NCBI GenBank assembly: GCA_011052255.1
Contig: DRJJ01000190.1
Location: forward strand, 1-21,257
Length of the DNA: 21,257 nt
Direction: 5' to 3'
From: Gammaproteobacteria bacterium
GTDB taxonomy: Bacteria; Pseudomonadota; Gammaproteobacteria; DRJJ01
The translations under genes were made by a program, and so were the position numbers. Below are positions 1 through 7,148 of the stretch, piece by piece; positions within the stretch are counted from its first letter, which is position 1; every line of letters starts with the position of its first letter. Below the pieces are notes generated by a model. It ran no database searches. It had not been told where the DNA came from and saw only the letters and a program-made list of their open reading frames with translations.

Positions 1-497
1 TCGATAAAATGCAGCTCAGGCAACTGACGCCAGTTTTTAAAAACCCTGGCAATGGCATCGAAGCTGGTGGCTGTGGTGGTGGCAGAATACTGGGGATACA
101 GCGGCAGTACGATCAGGCGAGATATGCCGGCCTGCTGGAGTTCAGTCAGCGCCTGTTTGATCGAGGGTGTACCGTAGCGCATACCCAGTGCAATGTGTGG
201 GCTGCTGCCGGAGTCCGATTTCAGGGTATCGGCCAGATGGGTGGCCAGTTGTTGCGAGTGAATCAGTAACGGTGAGCCATTGGCAAGCCAGACTTTTTTA
301 TAGGCATGGGCGGAACGGCGTGGGCGGATACGCAGGATGACACCGTGTAGTACCAGTTTCCATAACAACGGGTTACGGTCGACCACGCGCGGGTCAGACA
401 GGAACTCGGCCAGATAGCGCCTCAGTGCGACCGGTTCAGGGGCGTCCGGTGTACCCAGATTTATCAGTAATACGCCGGTGTTTTTGTGGTTTTGCAT
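1..497 (-). CDS. hemH: Ferrochelatase, N-terminal half (cut by window edge)
   Basis: Ferrochelatase inserts ferrous iron into protoporphyrin IX, the last step of protohaem synthesis, and is usually cytoplasmic or peripheral to the inner membrane. The minus-strand frame opens with ATG at 497 and runs without a stop to base 1, giving 165 residues, about half of the usual 320-370. The opening MQNHKNTGVLLINLGTPDAP contains the family's LINLGTP signature, followed by the DPRVVD segment near residue 37 and LPLYPQYSATT near residues 138-148, also typical. The metal-binding histidine region and C-terminus lie outside the window. No strong Shine-Dalgarno precedes the ATG. An extended -10 promoter and dyads sit about 35-60 bases upstream. 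The family assignment is firm; completeness of the gene cannot be judged. Confidence 0.95.
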   Translation of the reverse strand, partial: MQNHKNTGVLLINLGTPDAPEPVALRRYLAEFLSDPRVVDRNPLLWKLVLHGVILRIRPRRSAHAYKKVWLANGSPLLIHSQQLATHLADTLKSDSGSSPHIALGMRYGTPSIKQALTELQQAGISRLIVLPLYPQYSATTTATSFDAIARVFKNWRQLPELHFI

Positions 498-518
498 AGT
501 TTGTCATATATTTTTTCT

Positions 519-559
519 GTGATATGAACAAGTATATCACTGTGCACAGGTTACAGTGA
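519..559. promoter_or_regulatory. Overlapping dyads upstream of hemH (operator-like)
   Basis: Three inverted repeats overlap here. GTGATAT (519-525) pairs with ATATCAC (534-540) across 8 bases. CTGTGCACAG (540-549) is a perfect 10-bp palindrome. TCACTGT (537-543) pairs with ACAGTGA (553-559) across 9 bases. They cover the candidate hemH -10 box and its upstream flank, where a repressor or activator would bind. The repeats are seen directly; a regulatory role is inference and no known regulator's box is recognised. Confidence 0.4.
531..539 (-). promoter_or_regulatory. Extended -10 promoter candidate for hemH
   Basis: Read on the minus strand, TGATATACT (539 to 531) fits the extended -10 form TGnTATAAT with one mismatch. 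No good -35 hexamer lies 16-18 bases upstream, as is usual for extended -10 promoters. The predicted start would lie near 524, giving a leader of about 27 bases before the hemH ATG. The box lies inside the dyad at 519-540. Confidence 0.45.
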
Positions 560-620
560 GTCGCATGAATTGGTGGGCTATACTATTTATCTAGCGTTCG
601 GGTTCACGTCGAAAATGGCA

Positions 621-728
621 AGGCCAGTGATGTGGCTTATTGGCGAGGGTGCCGTGAATCCATCCATGGAGGCTTGACGGCAGCATCCATGCTGCCGACA
701 CCTCGCCAATAAGCCGCATCACTGGCCT
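621..728. repeat. 108-bp palindromic element with 28-bp inverted arms
   Basis: The left arm (621-648) and right arm (701-728) are inverted copies matching at 27 of 28 positions; the single difference is T at 633. A T650-A700, G651-C699 extension follows a bulged G at 649. The 52-base centre holds two smaller dyads: TCCATGGA (663-670), and GGCAGCAT (679-686) pairing with ATGCTGCC (689-696) around CC. Both dyad tips contain CATCCATG (661-668 and 684-691). It has no coding capacity. No target-site duplication is visible at its edges. It lies 20 bases before the ATG at 749, so it could form a structured leader. From memory it resembles palindromic intergenic repeats with CATCCATG tips in other gammaproteobacteria; that was not checked. 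Confidence 0.85.
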
Positions 729-748
729 AACTGAGAGATGAGGCGAAT

Positions 749-1243
749 ATGAGTTTTATTTTACTGATTACAATATTATCGTTGCCCGTAGTTGCACTGG
801 CTGAAGTCGAGCCATTTAGCGAGCAAGACAGGCTTGCTGCTGACCCTGCTGCTGAAGTTATTCAATCATCTGACGGTGTGAAGGCTACGGATGAGGCGTC
901 CATGGCGTCGTTGGGCCGTGTTGCGAGATCTGCTTTTACACAAACTATTATTGACAGGGAGCCACAGGATCAGATCATAAGTCTGTCTAATGACCAGGAC
1001 GCGGTTTATTATTTTACCGAGATACGTGACATGTCAGGTCAGGAGATTACGCATCGCTGGTTATACAATGCCAGGGTTATGGCGGAAGTGAGTTTTCAGA
1101 TTGGCAGTAATCGCTGGCGGGTCTGGTCAAAAAAATATCTGGTCAGTGGCTGGACGGGGTTATGGACTGTTGAGGTTGTCGATCAGGCCGGCACGATTAT
1201 CCATTCCGATATCTTCACCTATACAGATGCTGAATTGCCATAG
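749..1243 (+). CDS. Small exported DUF2914-domain protein
   Basis: This 164-residue protein has a short hydrophobic N-terminus (residues 2-17) ending in ALA around residues 16-18, consistent with a signal peptide and periplasmic location. After a polar linker (19-60), the C-terminal part looks like DUF2914: a VARSAFTQTIIDREP start near residue 58, then YYFTEI, HRWLYN, the RWRVWSKK block near 122-129, and GLWTVEVVD. These aromatic and G-W-V positions are the family's conserved core as I remember it. The molecular function of DUF2914 is unknown. A Shine-Dalgarno GAGG (740-743) is 5 bases before the ATG and outside the palindromic element. The gene end overlaps the oppositely oriented GGDEF-EAL gene by 25 bases. 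No good promoter was identified. Confidence 0.8.
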   Translation: MSFILLITILSLPVVALAEVEPFSEQDRLAADPAAEVIQSSDGVKATDEASMASLGRVARSAFTQTIIDREPQDQIISLSNDQDAVYYFTEIRDMSGQEITHRWLYNARVMAEVSFQIGSNRWRVWSKKYLVSGWTGLWTVEVVDQAGTIIHSDIFTYTDAELP

Positions 1244-3792
1244 GATGGCATATCCTTGCTGTCATGCTCGGCTAACCAGTCGCGCAGTGCATGGATATCA
1301 AGCGGTTGGCTTATATGGTAGCCCTGTACCTGATCGCATCCCATTTGTATCAATTGTGTGAGTGCCGGCTGGCTTTCAACGCCTTCCGCAGTAACCTGCA
1401 TGCCTAGCTTATGAGCCAGGTCTATAGTCGATTCAACGATAATGGCGTCACTATTACTTGATGTCATGTCTGTGATAAAAGTCTTGTCCAGCTTCAGCTC
1501 ATCAAGAGGTAAATGTTTTAAGTAGGCAAGTGAAGCGAAGCCAGTGCCAAAATCATCGATAGCCGTTTGAACACCAGCCTTATGCAAGGTTTCAAGATTG
1601 GCTCCGGCAACTTCCGGCTCTTGCATCATTGCGCTTTCAGTGACTTCCAGTGCAATACGATTGGCCGGTACATTGTGTATTGTGAGCAGGTGTAAAACAT
1701 TTTCGGCAAGTCCTGGATCGGTTAGATCCCAGGCTGACAGGTTTATGGCGAGTACCAGATCAGGGTAGTCCTGTAGCAGTTTATGATGTGTAGCCAGTGC
1801 GTAGTTGAGCACCCAGGCAGTGAGTTGTCTTATCTGACCATTTTTTTCTGCCATGCTGATAATTTCATTCGGTGGCACGGGTCCTTTTTTCGGGTGGTTC
1901 CAGCGTAGCAATGCTTCTATGCAGCATACTGTATTATCAGACAACTTGATTTTGGGCTGGTAGCTGAGAGTAAGGCCATTATCCTTGATGGCCTTATGGA
2001 GGTCAGAACTCATGCTTAGTTGACTGTTATTGTCCGCCATAAACTTTGTAGAAAATATCTCAATGTCAGAGCGTGATCTTTTGGCCTTGTACATAGCGAC
2101 GTCAGCATAATTGATGAGCATTTCACGTAATTGTGTGTGTTCAGGCGTTAACGCAATGCCAATACTGCTGCCAACATAAAGCGGTTGATTGTTAATCAAC
2201 ATTTCCTGGCCAAGTAATTGCCTTATTTTACGCGCAACTTTTGTTGCCTGTTTCAAGTGTGTGTCCGGTAATAGAATAGCGAATTCATCTCCACCCAGCC
2301 TGACAGCCAGGTCTGATTCACGTAAATGCTTTTGTATGCGTTCAGCGATGCAAAGGAGGACTTTATCTCCTGCATCGTGTCCGAGTGAGTCGTTAATCTC
2401 CTTGAATCTATCAAGATCTATCATTAATAACGCGAGCGGAGAATTTGTTTTTATACTGTGAGTAAGGTGAGTATCTATCGTAGAGTGCAATAAAAACCGG
2501 TTGGCCAGTCCGGTTAGCGTGTCATGCGTGGCCTGATGTTGTAACGCCCGCTGGCGCTTGTTGATCTCGCTATGCATGTGATTAAAGGCATTAACCAGGG
2601 TGCGCGTTTCACTGGTTTGAGGAGTAGATAAACGGAAAGTTGAACGCCCCTTGCCGGCAGATAACAGTGCGGCAGATAATTCCTTTACCGGTTTAATGAC
2701 GCTGATCCTGAGATACAGGTAACCAATCGCGATTCCGAATAACATGATCAGTGAGGTAATAATCTGATACAGGGAAATCTTCCTGGCGGTACTGGCTACA
2801 GTTTCAATGTTGAGCGCGGCAGAGTCTTCCAGTAATTTAGATAATTGTAGTAGTGATTCACGTGTGTTATTGAACAGTGGCCTTATGGTATTGCGTAGCA
2901 TGGGTATGTCGAGACGCCAGCTATCCGATGACAGAATGGATTTTACGCGTTGATAGGCGGCAAACCATGTTTTGATGTCATGTTTCATTTGGGTCAGCAT
3001 TTCATGTCCGACCAGACCGATATCCTGGTTGTTTGAAATCTGTTGTATTTCCGCCAGCTGTTCCTGAACGGCGATGTGATGCATTTCAACATTTTGTGAT
3101 TGTGTCAGTAAGCCCTGTTCAGGATTGCCGAAAGTGCCCAGTCGGTTGGCAACGTAAACGCGAAAAGATCCAATCATCAAGGTCCAGTTACGGCGTACAT
3201 CACGAAACAGGTTTATGTACTGATAACTGTTGTCATCCGGGCTGAAATCGAGATCATCAATAACCATGGTGGCCGATTGATAGAAGCTGTTATTGGTTTT
3301 GGACATGGTGCCTACCATGATTTTCATAGCCGGAAACAGCTTGTCAGAATTCTGGCGAATTTCAATAAAATTTAGACTGGCCTTCTTTAGCTGTACGACA
3401 TTATCATGCATTCGCTCGAGTATGGGTCTTGCCCTGGTAAGACCGGTGGTGGCAATTTTATCAAGTTTACTGATCAGTATAAGTGTTTTGTCTACGGTGT
3501 CGTGAAAATCGTCTTGATGCCTTTTATCTGGAATCAGTGTGAAATTAAGTAAGTGGTATTCTGCATCCCATGCATTTTTATATAGCTGGCGTGTGATATG
3601 TTCCATCTTGTTGCGTGTTAATAACTGAGCACGGCTTTCCTTGCTGCTTTGATCAAGGTAGCCAAGACTGCTGATACACATGGCCAGAACCACCAGGCTG
3701 AGCATGGCCGCTGCAATCAGATAGCGCCCCTGCAGGCTGCCGATGCGCCGTTTAATGCCTGGCTGGGCTGACAGTGTGTTTTTGGAATCCAA
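1219..3792 (-). CDS. Membrane GGDEF-EAL cyclic-di-GMP synthase/phosphodiesterase
   Basis: This 857-residue inner-membrane protein probably makes and/or degrades cyclic di-GMP. Segments in order: a membrane helix (about 24-46); a mainly helical sensor region of about 295 residues (47-340); a second helix (343-362); a HAMP-like linker (364-416); a GGDEF domain (about 420-580) with intact GGDEF at 500-504; and an EAL domain (about 600-842) with EALLRW at 626-631, DDFGTGFASLAYL, KLDKTF and AEGVES. RESD (491-494), five residues before GGDEF, matches the inhibitory I-site. Both active sites therefore look intact; the net activity cannot be read from sequence. The start codon is TTG (3792-3790), an in-frame TAG lies six codons upstream, and the Shine-Dalgarno is weak, so the exact start is uncertain. 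It is preceded by a 186-base gap after hemE and may be transcribed alone. The sensor domain was not recognised. Confidence 0.93.
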   Translation of the reverse strand: MDSKNTLSAQPGIKRRIGSLQGRYLIAAAMLSLVVLAMCISSLGYLDQSSKESRAQLLTRNKMEHITRQLYKNAWDAEYHLLNFTLIPDKRHQDDFHDTVDKTLILISKLDKIATTGLTRARPILERMHDNVVQLKKASLNFIEIRQNSDKLFPAMKIMVGTMSKTNNSFYQSATMVIDDLDFSPDDNSYQYINLFRDVRRNWTLMIGSFRVYVANRLGTFGNPEQGLLTQSQNVEMHHIAVQEQLAEIQQISNNQDIGLVGHEMLTQMKHDIKTWFAAYQRVKSILSSDSWRLDIPMLRNTIRPLFNNTRESLLQLSKLLEDSAALNIETVASTARKISLYQIITSLIMLFGIAIGYLYLRISVIKPVKELSAALLSAGKGRSTFRLSTPQTSETRTLVNAFNHMHSEINKRQRALQHQATHDTLTGLANRFLLHSTIDTHLTHSIKTNSPLALLMIDLDRFKEINDSLGHDAGDKVLLCIAERIQKHLRESDLAVRLGGDEFAILLPDTHLKQATKVARKIRQLLGQEMLINNQPLYVGSSIGIALTPEHTQLREMLINYADVAMYKAKRSRSDIEIFSTKFMADNNSQLSMSSDLHKAIKDNGLTLSYQPKIKLSDNTVCCIEALLRWNHPKKGPVPPNEIISMAEKNGQIRQLTAWVLNYALATHHKLLQDYPDLVLAINLSAWDLTDPGLAENVLHLLTIHNVPANRIALEVTESAMMQEPEVAGANLETLHKAGVQTAIDDFGTGFASLAYLKHLPLDELKLDKTFITDMTSSNSDAIIVESTIDLAHKLGMQVTAEGVESQPALTQLIQMGCDQVQGYHISQPLDIHALRDWLAEHDSKDMPSYGNSASV

Positions 3793-3978
3793 AGAAATAT
3801 ACCACTACGATATCATGTTGAGTCGTGATTTATATAGAACCCCGGTGCTTATTTTCATTTTTATCAATGACATGAGAGTGTTCTGTCTAGTAACGATTAA
3901 AACCACACAATATATCGGCTATTAGGCGAATAACTTGAGTTGTGAGGCCTGTTTCTGGCCCGTTCTGGCGGGGGTATG

Positions 3979-5082
3979 TCAGTTGTTCTGGTGGTAGGGA
4001 ATGCTTAGTTCGTGTACAGCTTCTACAAGTGCAGCGGTGTGTTCCGGGTTGATGCCTGGGTGTATGCCGTGGCCGAGGTTGAATACATGGCCATTACCTT
4101 TGCCGTAACGTTCCAGAATGTAGGCCACTTCAGTGCGTATGCGCTCAGGTGAGGCATAGAGTACACAGGGGTCCATGTTGCCTTGAAGCGCAACGCGGTC
4201 ACCGATGCGCTGGCGTGCATCACCTATGTCTACAGTCCAGTCCAGCCCGACTGCATCACAGCCACAGTTAGCTATCGCTTCCAGCCACAGGCCACCACCC
4301 TTGGTGAATACTACAACGGGTACACGTCGGCCATCAGCCTCCCTGGGCAGGTTTGAGATAATTTTCTCCATGTACTGAAGAGAGAATTCCTGATAATCGC
4401 GGGCAGAGAGCATGCCACCCCAGGTATCAAATATCATAAGACTTTGGGCACCTGCTGCTACCTGGGCAGTCAGGTAAGCCGTCACCGCATCCGCCAGTGT
4501 ATTGAGCAAGTGGTGCATCAGATCGGGACGATCGAATAACAGGCCCTTGGTGTTAGCAAAAACCTTGGTACTACCCCCTTCTACCATGTAGGTAGCCAGT
4601 GTCCAGGGACTACCGGAAAAGCCTATCAATGGCACGCGACCACCCAGCTCTCGCCGGATCAGGCGCACCGCATCCATCACGTAACCAAGATCTTGTTCAG
4701 GATCGGGTACTGCAAGACGCTTTATGTCCTGCTCAGACCGCACAGGGTGCTTAAAGCGAGGGCCCTCGCCTTCTGTAAAATATAATCCGAGACCCATCGC
4801 GTCCGGCACGGTCAGTATGTCAGAAAACAGAATGGCTGCATCCAGCGGAAAGCGTTCCAGTGGCTGCATCGTAACTTCACAGGCGAGTTCCGGATTGTGG
4901 CACAAATCAAGAAAGCTACCAGCCTGGCTACGTGTGGCGCGGTATTCAGGAAGATAACGTCCCGCCTGACGCATGACCCAGATGGGTGTTCGGTCGACGG
5001 GCTCGCGTAACAGGGCACGCAACAGCCTGTCATTTTTCAGATTATTGGCTGATGTTGATTTTTTACTGGAGGACGTCGACAT
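3979..5082 (-). CDS. hemE: Uroporphyrinogen decarboxylase
   Basis: HemE removes four carboxylates from uroporphyrinogen III to give coproporphyrinogen III, a cytoplasmic step of haem synthesis. The 367-residue product has RQAGRYLPEY (38-47), holding substrate-binding Arg, FSDILTVPDAMGL (86-98) with the catalytic-site Asp, GFSGSPWTLATYMVEGG (154-170), FDTWGG (218-223), LQGNMDP (299-305) and FNLGHGI (334-340), all diagnostic. I chose ATG 5082, preceded by GGA seven bases upstream; a TTG four codons earlier would add MEYN and is less likely. The N-terminus is about 13 residues longer than in E. coli because of a Ser/Lys-rich leader. A good sigma-70 promoter lies at 5115-5143. hemH lies on the same strand about 3.5 kb downstream but is separated by other genes. 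Confidence 0.97.
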   Translation of the reverse strand: MSTSSSKKSTSANNLKNDRLLRALLREPVDRTPIWVMRQAGRYLPEYRATRSQAGSFLDLCHNPELACEVTMQPLERFPLDAAILFSDILTVPDAMGLGLYFTEGEGPRFKHPVRSEQDIKRLAVPDPEQDLGYVMDAVRLIRRELGGRVPLIGFSGSPWTLATYMVEGGSTKVFANTKGLLFDRPDLMHHLLNTLADAVTAYLTAQVAAGAQSLMIFDTWGGMLSARDYQEFSLQYMEKIISNLPREADGRRVPVVVFTKGGGLWLEAIANCGCDAVGLDWTVDIGDARQRIGDRVALQGNMDPCVLYASPERIRTEVAYILERYGKGNGHVFNLGHGIHPGINPEHTAALVEAVHELSIPYHQNN

Positions 5083-5114
5083 GTTGTATTCCAAATCAAA
5101 TGATGTGATGGGGC

Positions 5115-5143
5115 AGTATAGCGGCCGGCTGCAGGTGTTTCAA
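5115..5143 (-). promoter_or_regulatory. Sigma-70 promoter for hemE
   Basis: Minus-strand TTGAAA (5143-5138) and TATACT (5120-5115) each match consensus at five of six bases and are separated by exactly 17 bases. The start site would be near 5108, leaving a leader of about 26 bases before ATG 5082. It lies in the 129-base gap after the ATPase/SPOR gene, so hemE can be expressed independently of the aro genes. Confidence 0.7.
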
Positions 5144-5211
5144 ACCTTTGTATCATCTGATCTATTCCGTCAGAGGTAAGACGTTTAGATTAGTGGGGGA
5201 ACGCGCAAGAT

Positions 5212-6861
5212 TTACTTGTGGCCACGTTTTATTTCGGCCTGAATGAGCGATAGGGCACGTAACCAGGGTTTGTCTTTGAGAATAGCGGCAGGTAGTTGCT
5301 TCATAGCTGCTTGTCCTATGGCCCGGTTAGCAAAATCACCAGTGAGTAAGACATACAGTAACCGGCCGCGAAAATGGATGGGGTAGTAGTAACTGTGCCC
5401 CTGTATTTGAAATTTGTCGATATATTTCTGTACCTGAGCTTCTTCAGCTGTCGCCAGTAGTTGAACGGTGTAGTGACTGAGGTCTCGCGACATAACCCAT
5501 GCTTGTCCGGCCATTGCTGTTGCACTGTATTGATGATTGATTGAGGTCTTGATCGCAGTTGTATTTTGCGCCACCTGTTTTGCAGGTGATACTGCCTGTC
5601 CTGATTTTGTGGTGAATAGCAATTGAGATTGCGGTTGTGTTGAAGCGCTTCCCTGATTATCGGTTTTGGGTAAGGTAAGTTTTGGTATGTCAGTTTTTTT
5701 AACGGTTACAAACGGGTCGGGCTCACCAGTCTTTACGGTGTTATTCTGACTGGGTTCGACAGCAGTAATATCCGCTGGTGTTGGGGGAATCATTATTTTC
5801 CGTGGGGTGGATTCAGGTGGTTCTGAACCGGATACGACCGGGTTGATGTCACTGATTGCACTCGGGCCAGCTGTTGGTGTAACGGGTGAAATAGTGGAAT
5901 CATTTATTGCGCTTCTTTTGTCTATGAACAGTTGGTTGATCTCGTCCTGGAAAACAAGTATGCCGGTAATCAGACCAATAGCCAGTAACAATAAAATACG
6001 TTGCAGTTTCAGTGCAGGATAACGGTTTTCAAGGGTAGGATTGCCTGTGTCTTGCCTGGGTTTAGGTGCCGCAGTAGCAGTAGAGTTTCTCGCGCATAAA
6101 ATTTTATGGGCTGCATCATTGAGCCGCGCAGGTATGCCGCTGGACTGCTCAAATATCAGTTTGAATTGTCTGTTGGTAAAAGGCAGATTGTCTGAAGTGT
6201 ATCCGGCTGTTTGTAACCGGTTTAAGAGATAATCTCTGGTCTGGTTTTCGTTGTATGGTTTCAGGCTAATTTCGTATATGTTTTCCTTGCCTGTAGCCAG
6301 TTTTGCAGCTACACGTTGCTCCAGTCCGGGGTTGGAAAATAAAGCCAGTTCCCAGCGGTTATACTCCTGATCAGTGCCTGTATGTATCTGTAACAGCGCG
6401 TCGAGTGTTGCATCATCAAGCAGGTGCGCATCGTCTACGATAATCAGTGGGACACTATCCTGATGACGAAGTGAAACTGTTTTTTCCGCCAGTAACAGAC
6501 GTTGCGTTGGCAGGTCTACGTCCTGTGGTATATCGAGCCGGCCAGCCATGGATCGCAACAGGCTTTGTGGGGTCAGGCTTTTTGCGTTAATCAGGCAGGG
6601 CAGAATCGTATCCGGTAACCGGAATTGTAGTTGACGCGCAAGGGTAGACTTCCCCATACCTGTTTTACCCAGCACGATAACAATCATATGACTGGATTCA
6701 AGCAGGTGGATAGCTAGATTCAGGTGCTGTCCACCTCGTTCATCAAGAAAGGCCAGCGATTCATTATTCGGTATAAAGGGTGAGTGTCGCAGACCTAGTG
6801 ACTCAAGGTAAGGACAGTCAGCCTGATTGTTGGTCAATGATGAAGATAGTATTGAGGCCAT
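5212..6861 (-). CDS. AAA ATPase fused to SPOR domain (ExeA/DamX-like)
   Basis: This 549-residue protein joins a cytoplasmic ATPase to a periplasmic peptidoglycan-binding domain. The N-terminal part (about 20-260) is an ExeA/GspA-type AAA module with Walker A GKTGMGKS (65-72) and Walker B LIIVDDAH (139-146). A single membrane helix follows (288-305), then a low-complexity Pro/Thr/Ser periplasmic linker (about 315-455). A C-terminal SPOR domain (about 462-540, opening SHYTVQLLA) probably binds denuded glycan at division sites. E. coli DamX, also downstream of aroKB, keeps the SPOR part without an active ATPase, so this is the longer architecture seen in Pseudomonas. The ATG follows the WGR-like gene's stop by three bases, indicating translational coupling. 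A cell-envelope or division role is inferred. The damX symbol is not assigned because the architecture differs. Confidence 0.9.
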   Translation of the reverse strand: MASILSSSLTNNQADCPYLESLGLRHSPFIPNNESLAFLDERGGQHLNLAIHLLESSHMIVIVLGKTGMGKSTLARQLQFRLPDTILPCLINAKSLTPQSLLRSMAGRLDIPQDVDLPTQRLLLAEKTVSLRHQDSVPLIIVDDAHLLDDATLDALLQIHTGTDQEYNRWELALFSNPGLEQRVAAKLATGKENIYEISLKPYNENQTRDYLLNRLQTAGYTSDNLPFTNRQFKLIFEQSSGIPARLNDAAHKILCARNSTATAAPKPRQDTGNPTLENRYPALKLQRILLLLAIGLITGILVFQDEINQLFIDKRSAINDSTISPVTPTAGPSAISDINPVVSGSEPPESTPRKIMIPPTPADITAVEPSQNNTVKTGEPDPFVTVKKTDIPKLTLPKTDNQGSASTQPQSQLLFTTKSGQAVSPAKQVAQNTTAIKTSINHQYSATAMAGQAWVMSRDLSHYTVQLLATAEEAQVQKYIDKFQIQGHSYYYPIHFRGRLLYVLLTGDFANRAIGQAAMKQLPAAILKDKPWLRALSLIQAEIKRGHK

Positions 6862-6864
6862 ATT

Positions 6865-7116
6865 CTATTCCAGTATCACGCCTTCAGAAAAGACAGTGCG
6901 GTAGCCTTTATTAGACTGAATGTCACGCATGCGTATCAGTGTATCAACTGCATTATTTCGTTGCGAGAAGTGTATTTTTTTAACCCGTCCGGAAACGCCC
7001 TGATATCCGGTTTCTGTAATCAGTGTCCATCCTTCCAGTAAGTCTTCCTGAATATGCAGGTGATAAAACCGCGGAGGTTTGTTGTCCATGGCGGGTGTTT
7101 GCATATAGATACGCAT
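6865..7116 (-). CDS. Small WGR-like domain protein
   Basis: This 83-residue protein is almost entirely a WGR-like domain: PRFYHLHIQEDLLEGWTLIT (15-34), the aromatic strand pattern, a following glycine-rich turn, then FSQRNNAVDTLIRM and a closing KGY near 70-72. In typical members the turn reads WGR; here the equivalent stretch appears to be TGY, so Trp and Arg are lost. WGR domains occur in PARPs, where they bind DNA ends, and as short bacterial proteins of unknown role. The MRIYMQTP start is, from memory, common among short gammaproteobacterial homologues. The ATG at 7116 has only a weak ribosome site. The gene lies 32 bases after the dgt stop and three before the ATPase/SPOR start, so all three are probably co-transcribed. 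Function unknown. Confidence 0.75.
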   Translation of the reverse strand: MRIYMQTPAMDNKPPRFYHLHIQEDLLEGWTLITETGYQGVSGRVKKIHFSQRNNAVDTLIRMRDIQSNKGYRTVFSEGVILE

Positions 7117-7148
7117 CGTTTACCATCGGTTCCCTGGCTGTAATGGTT

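Noticed and set aside
540..556. LexA-like box CTGT...ACAG upstream of hemH
   Set aside because: The spacer is nine bases instead of eight and the centre is not AT-rich, so it does not fit the SOS box.
3930..3978. Possible terminator between hemE and the GGDEF-EAL gene
   Set aside because: The CCCG/CGGG and GGCC/GGCC stems are only four base pairs and no T tract follows on the minus strand.
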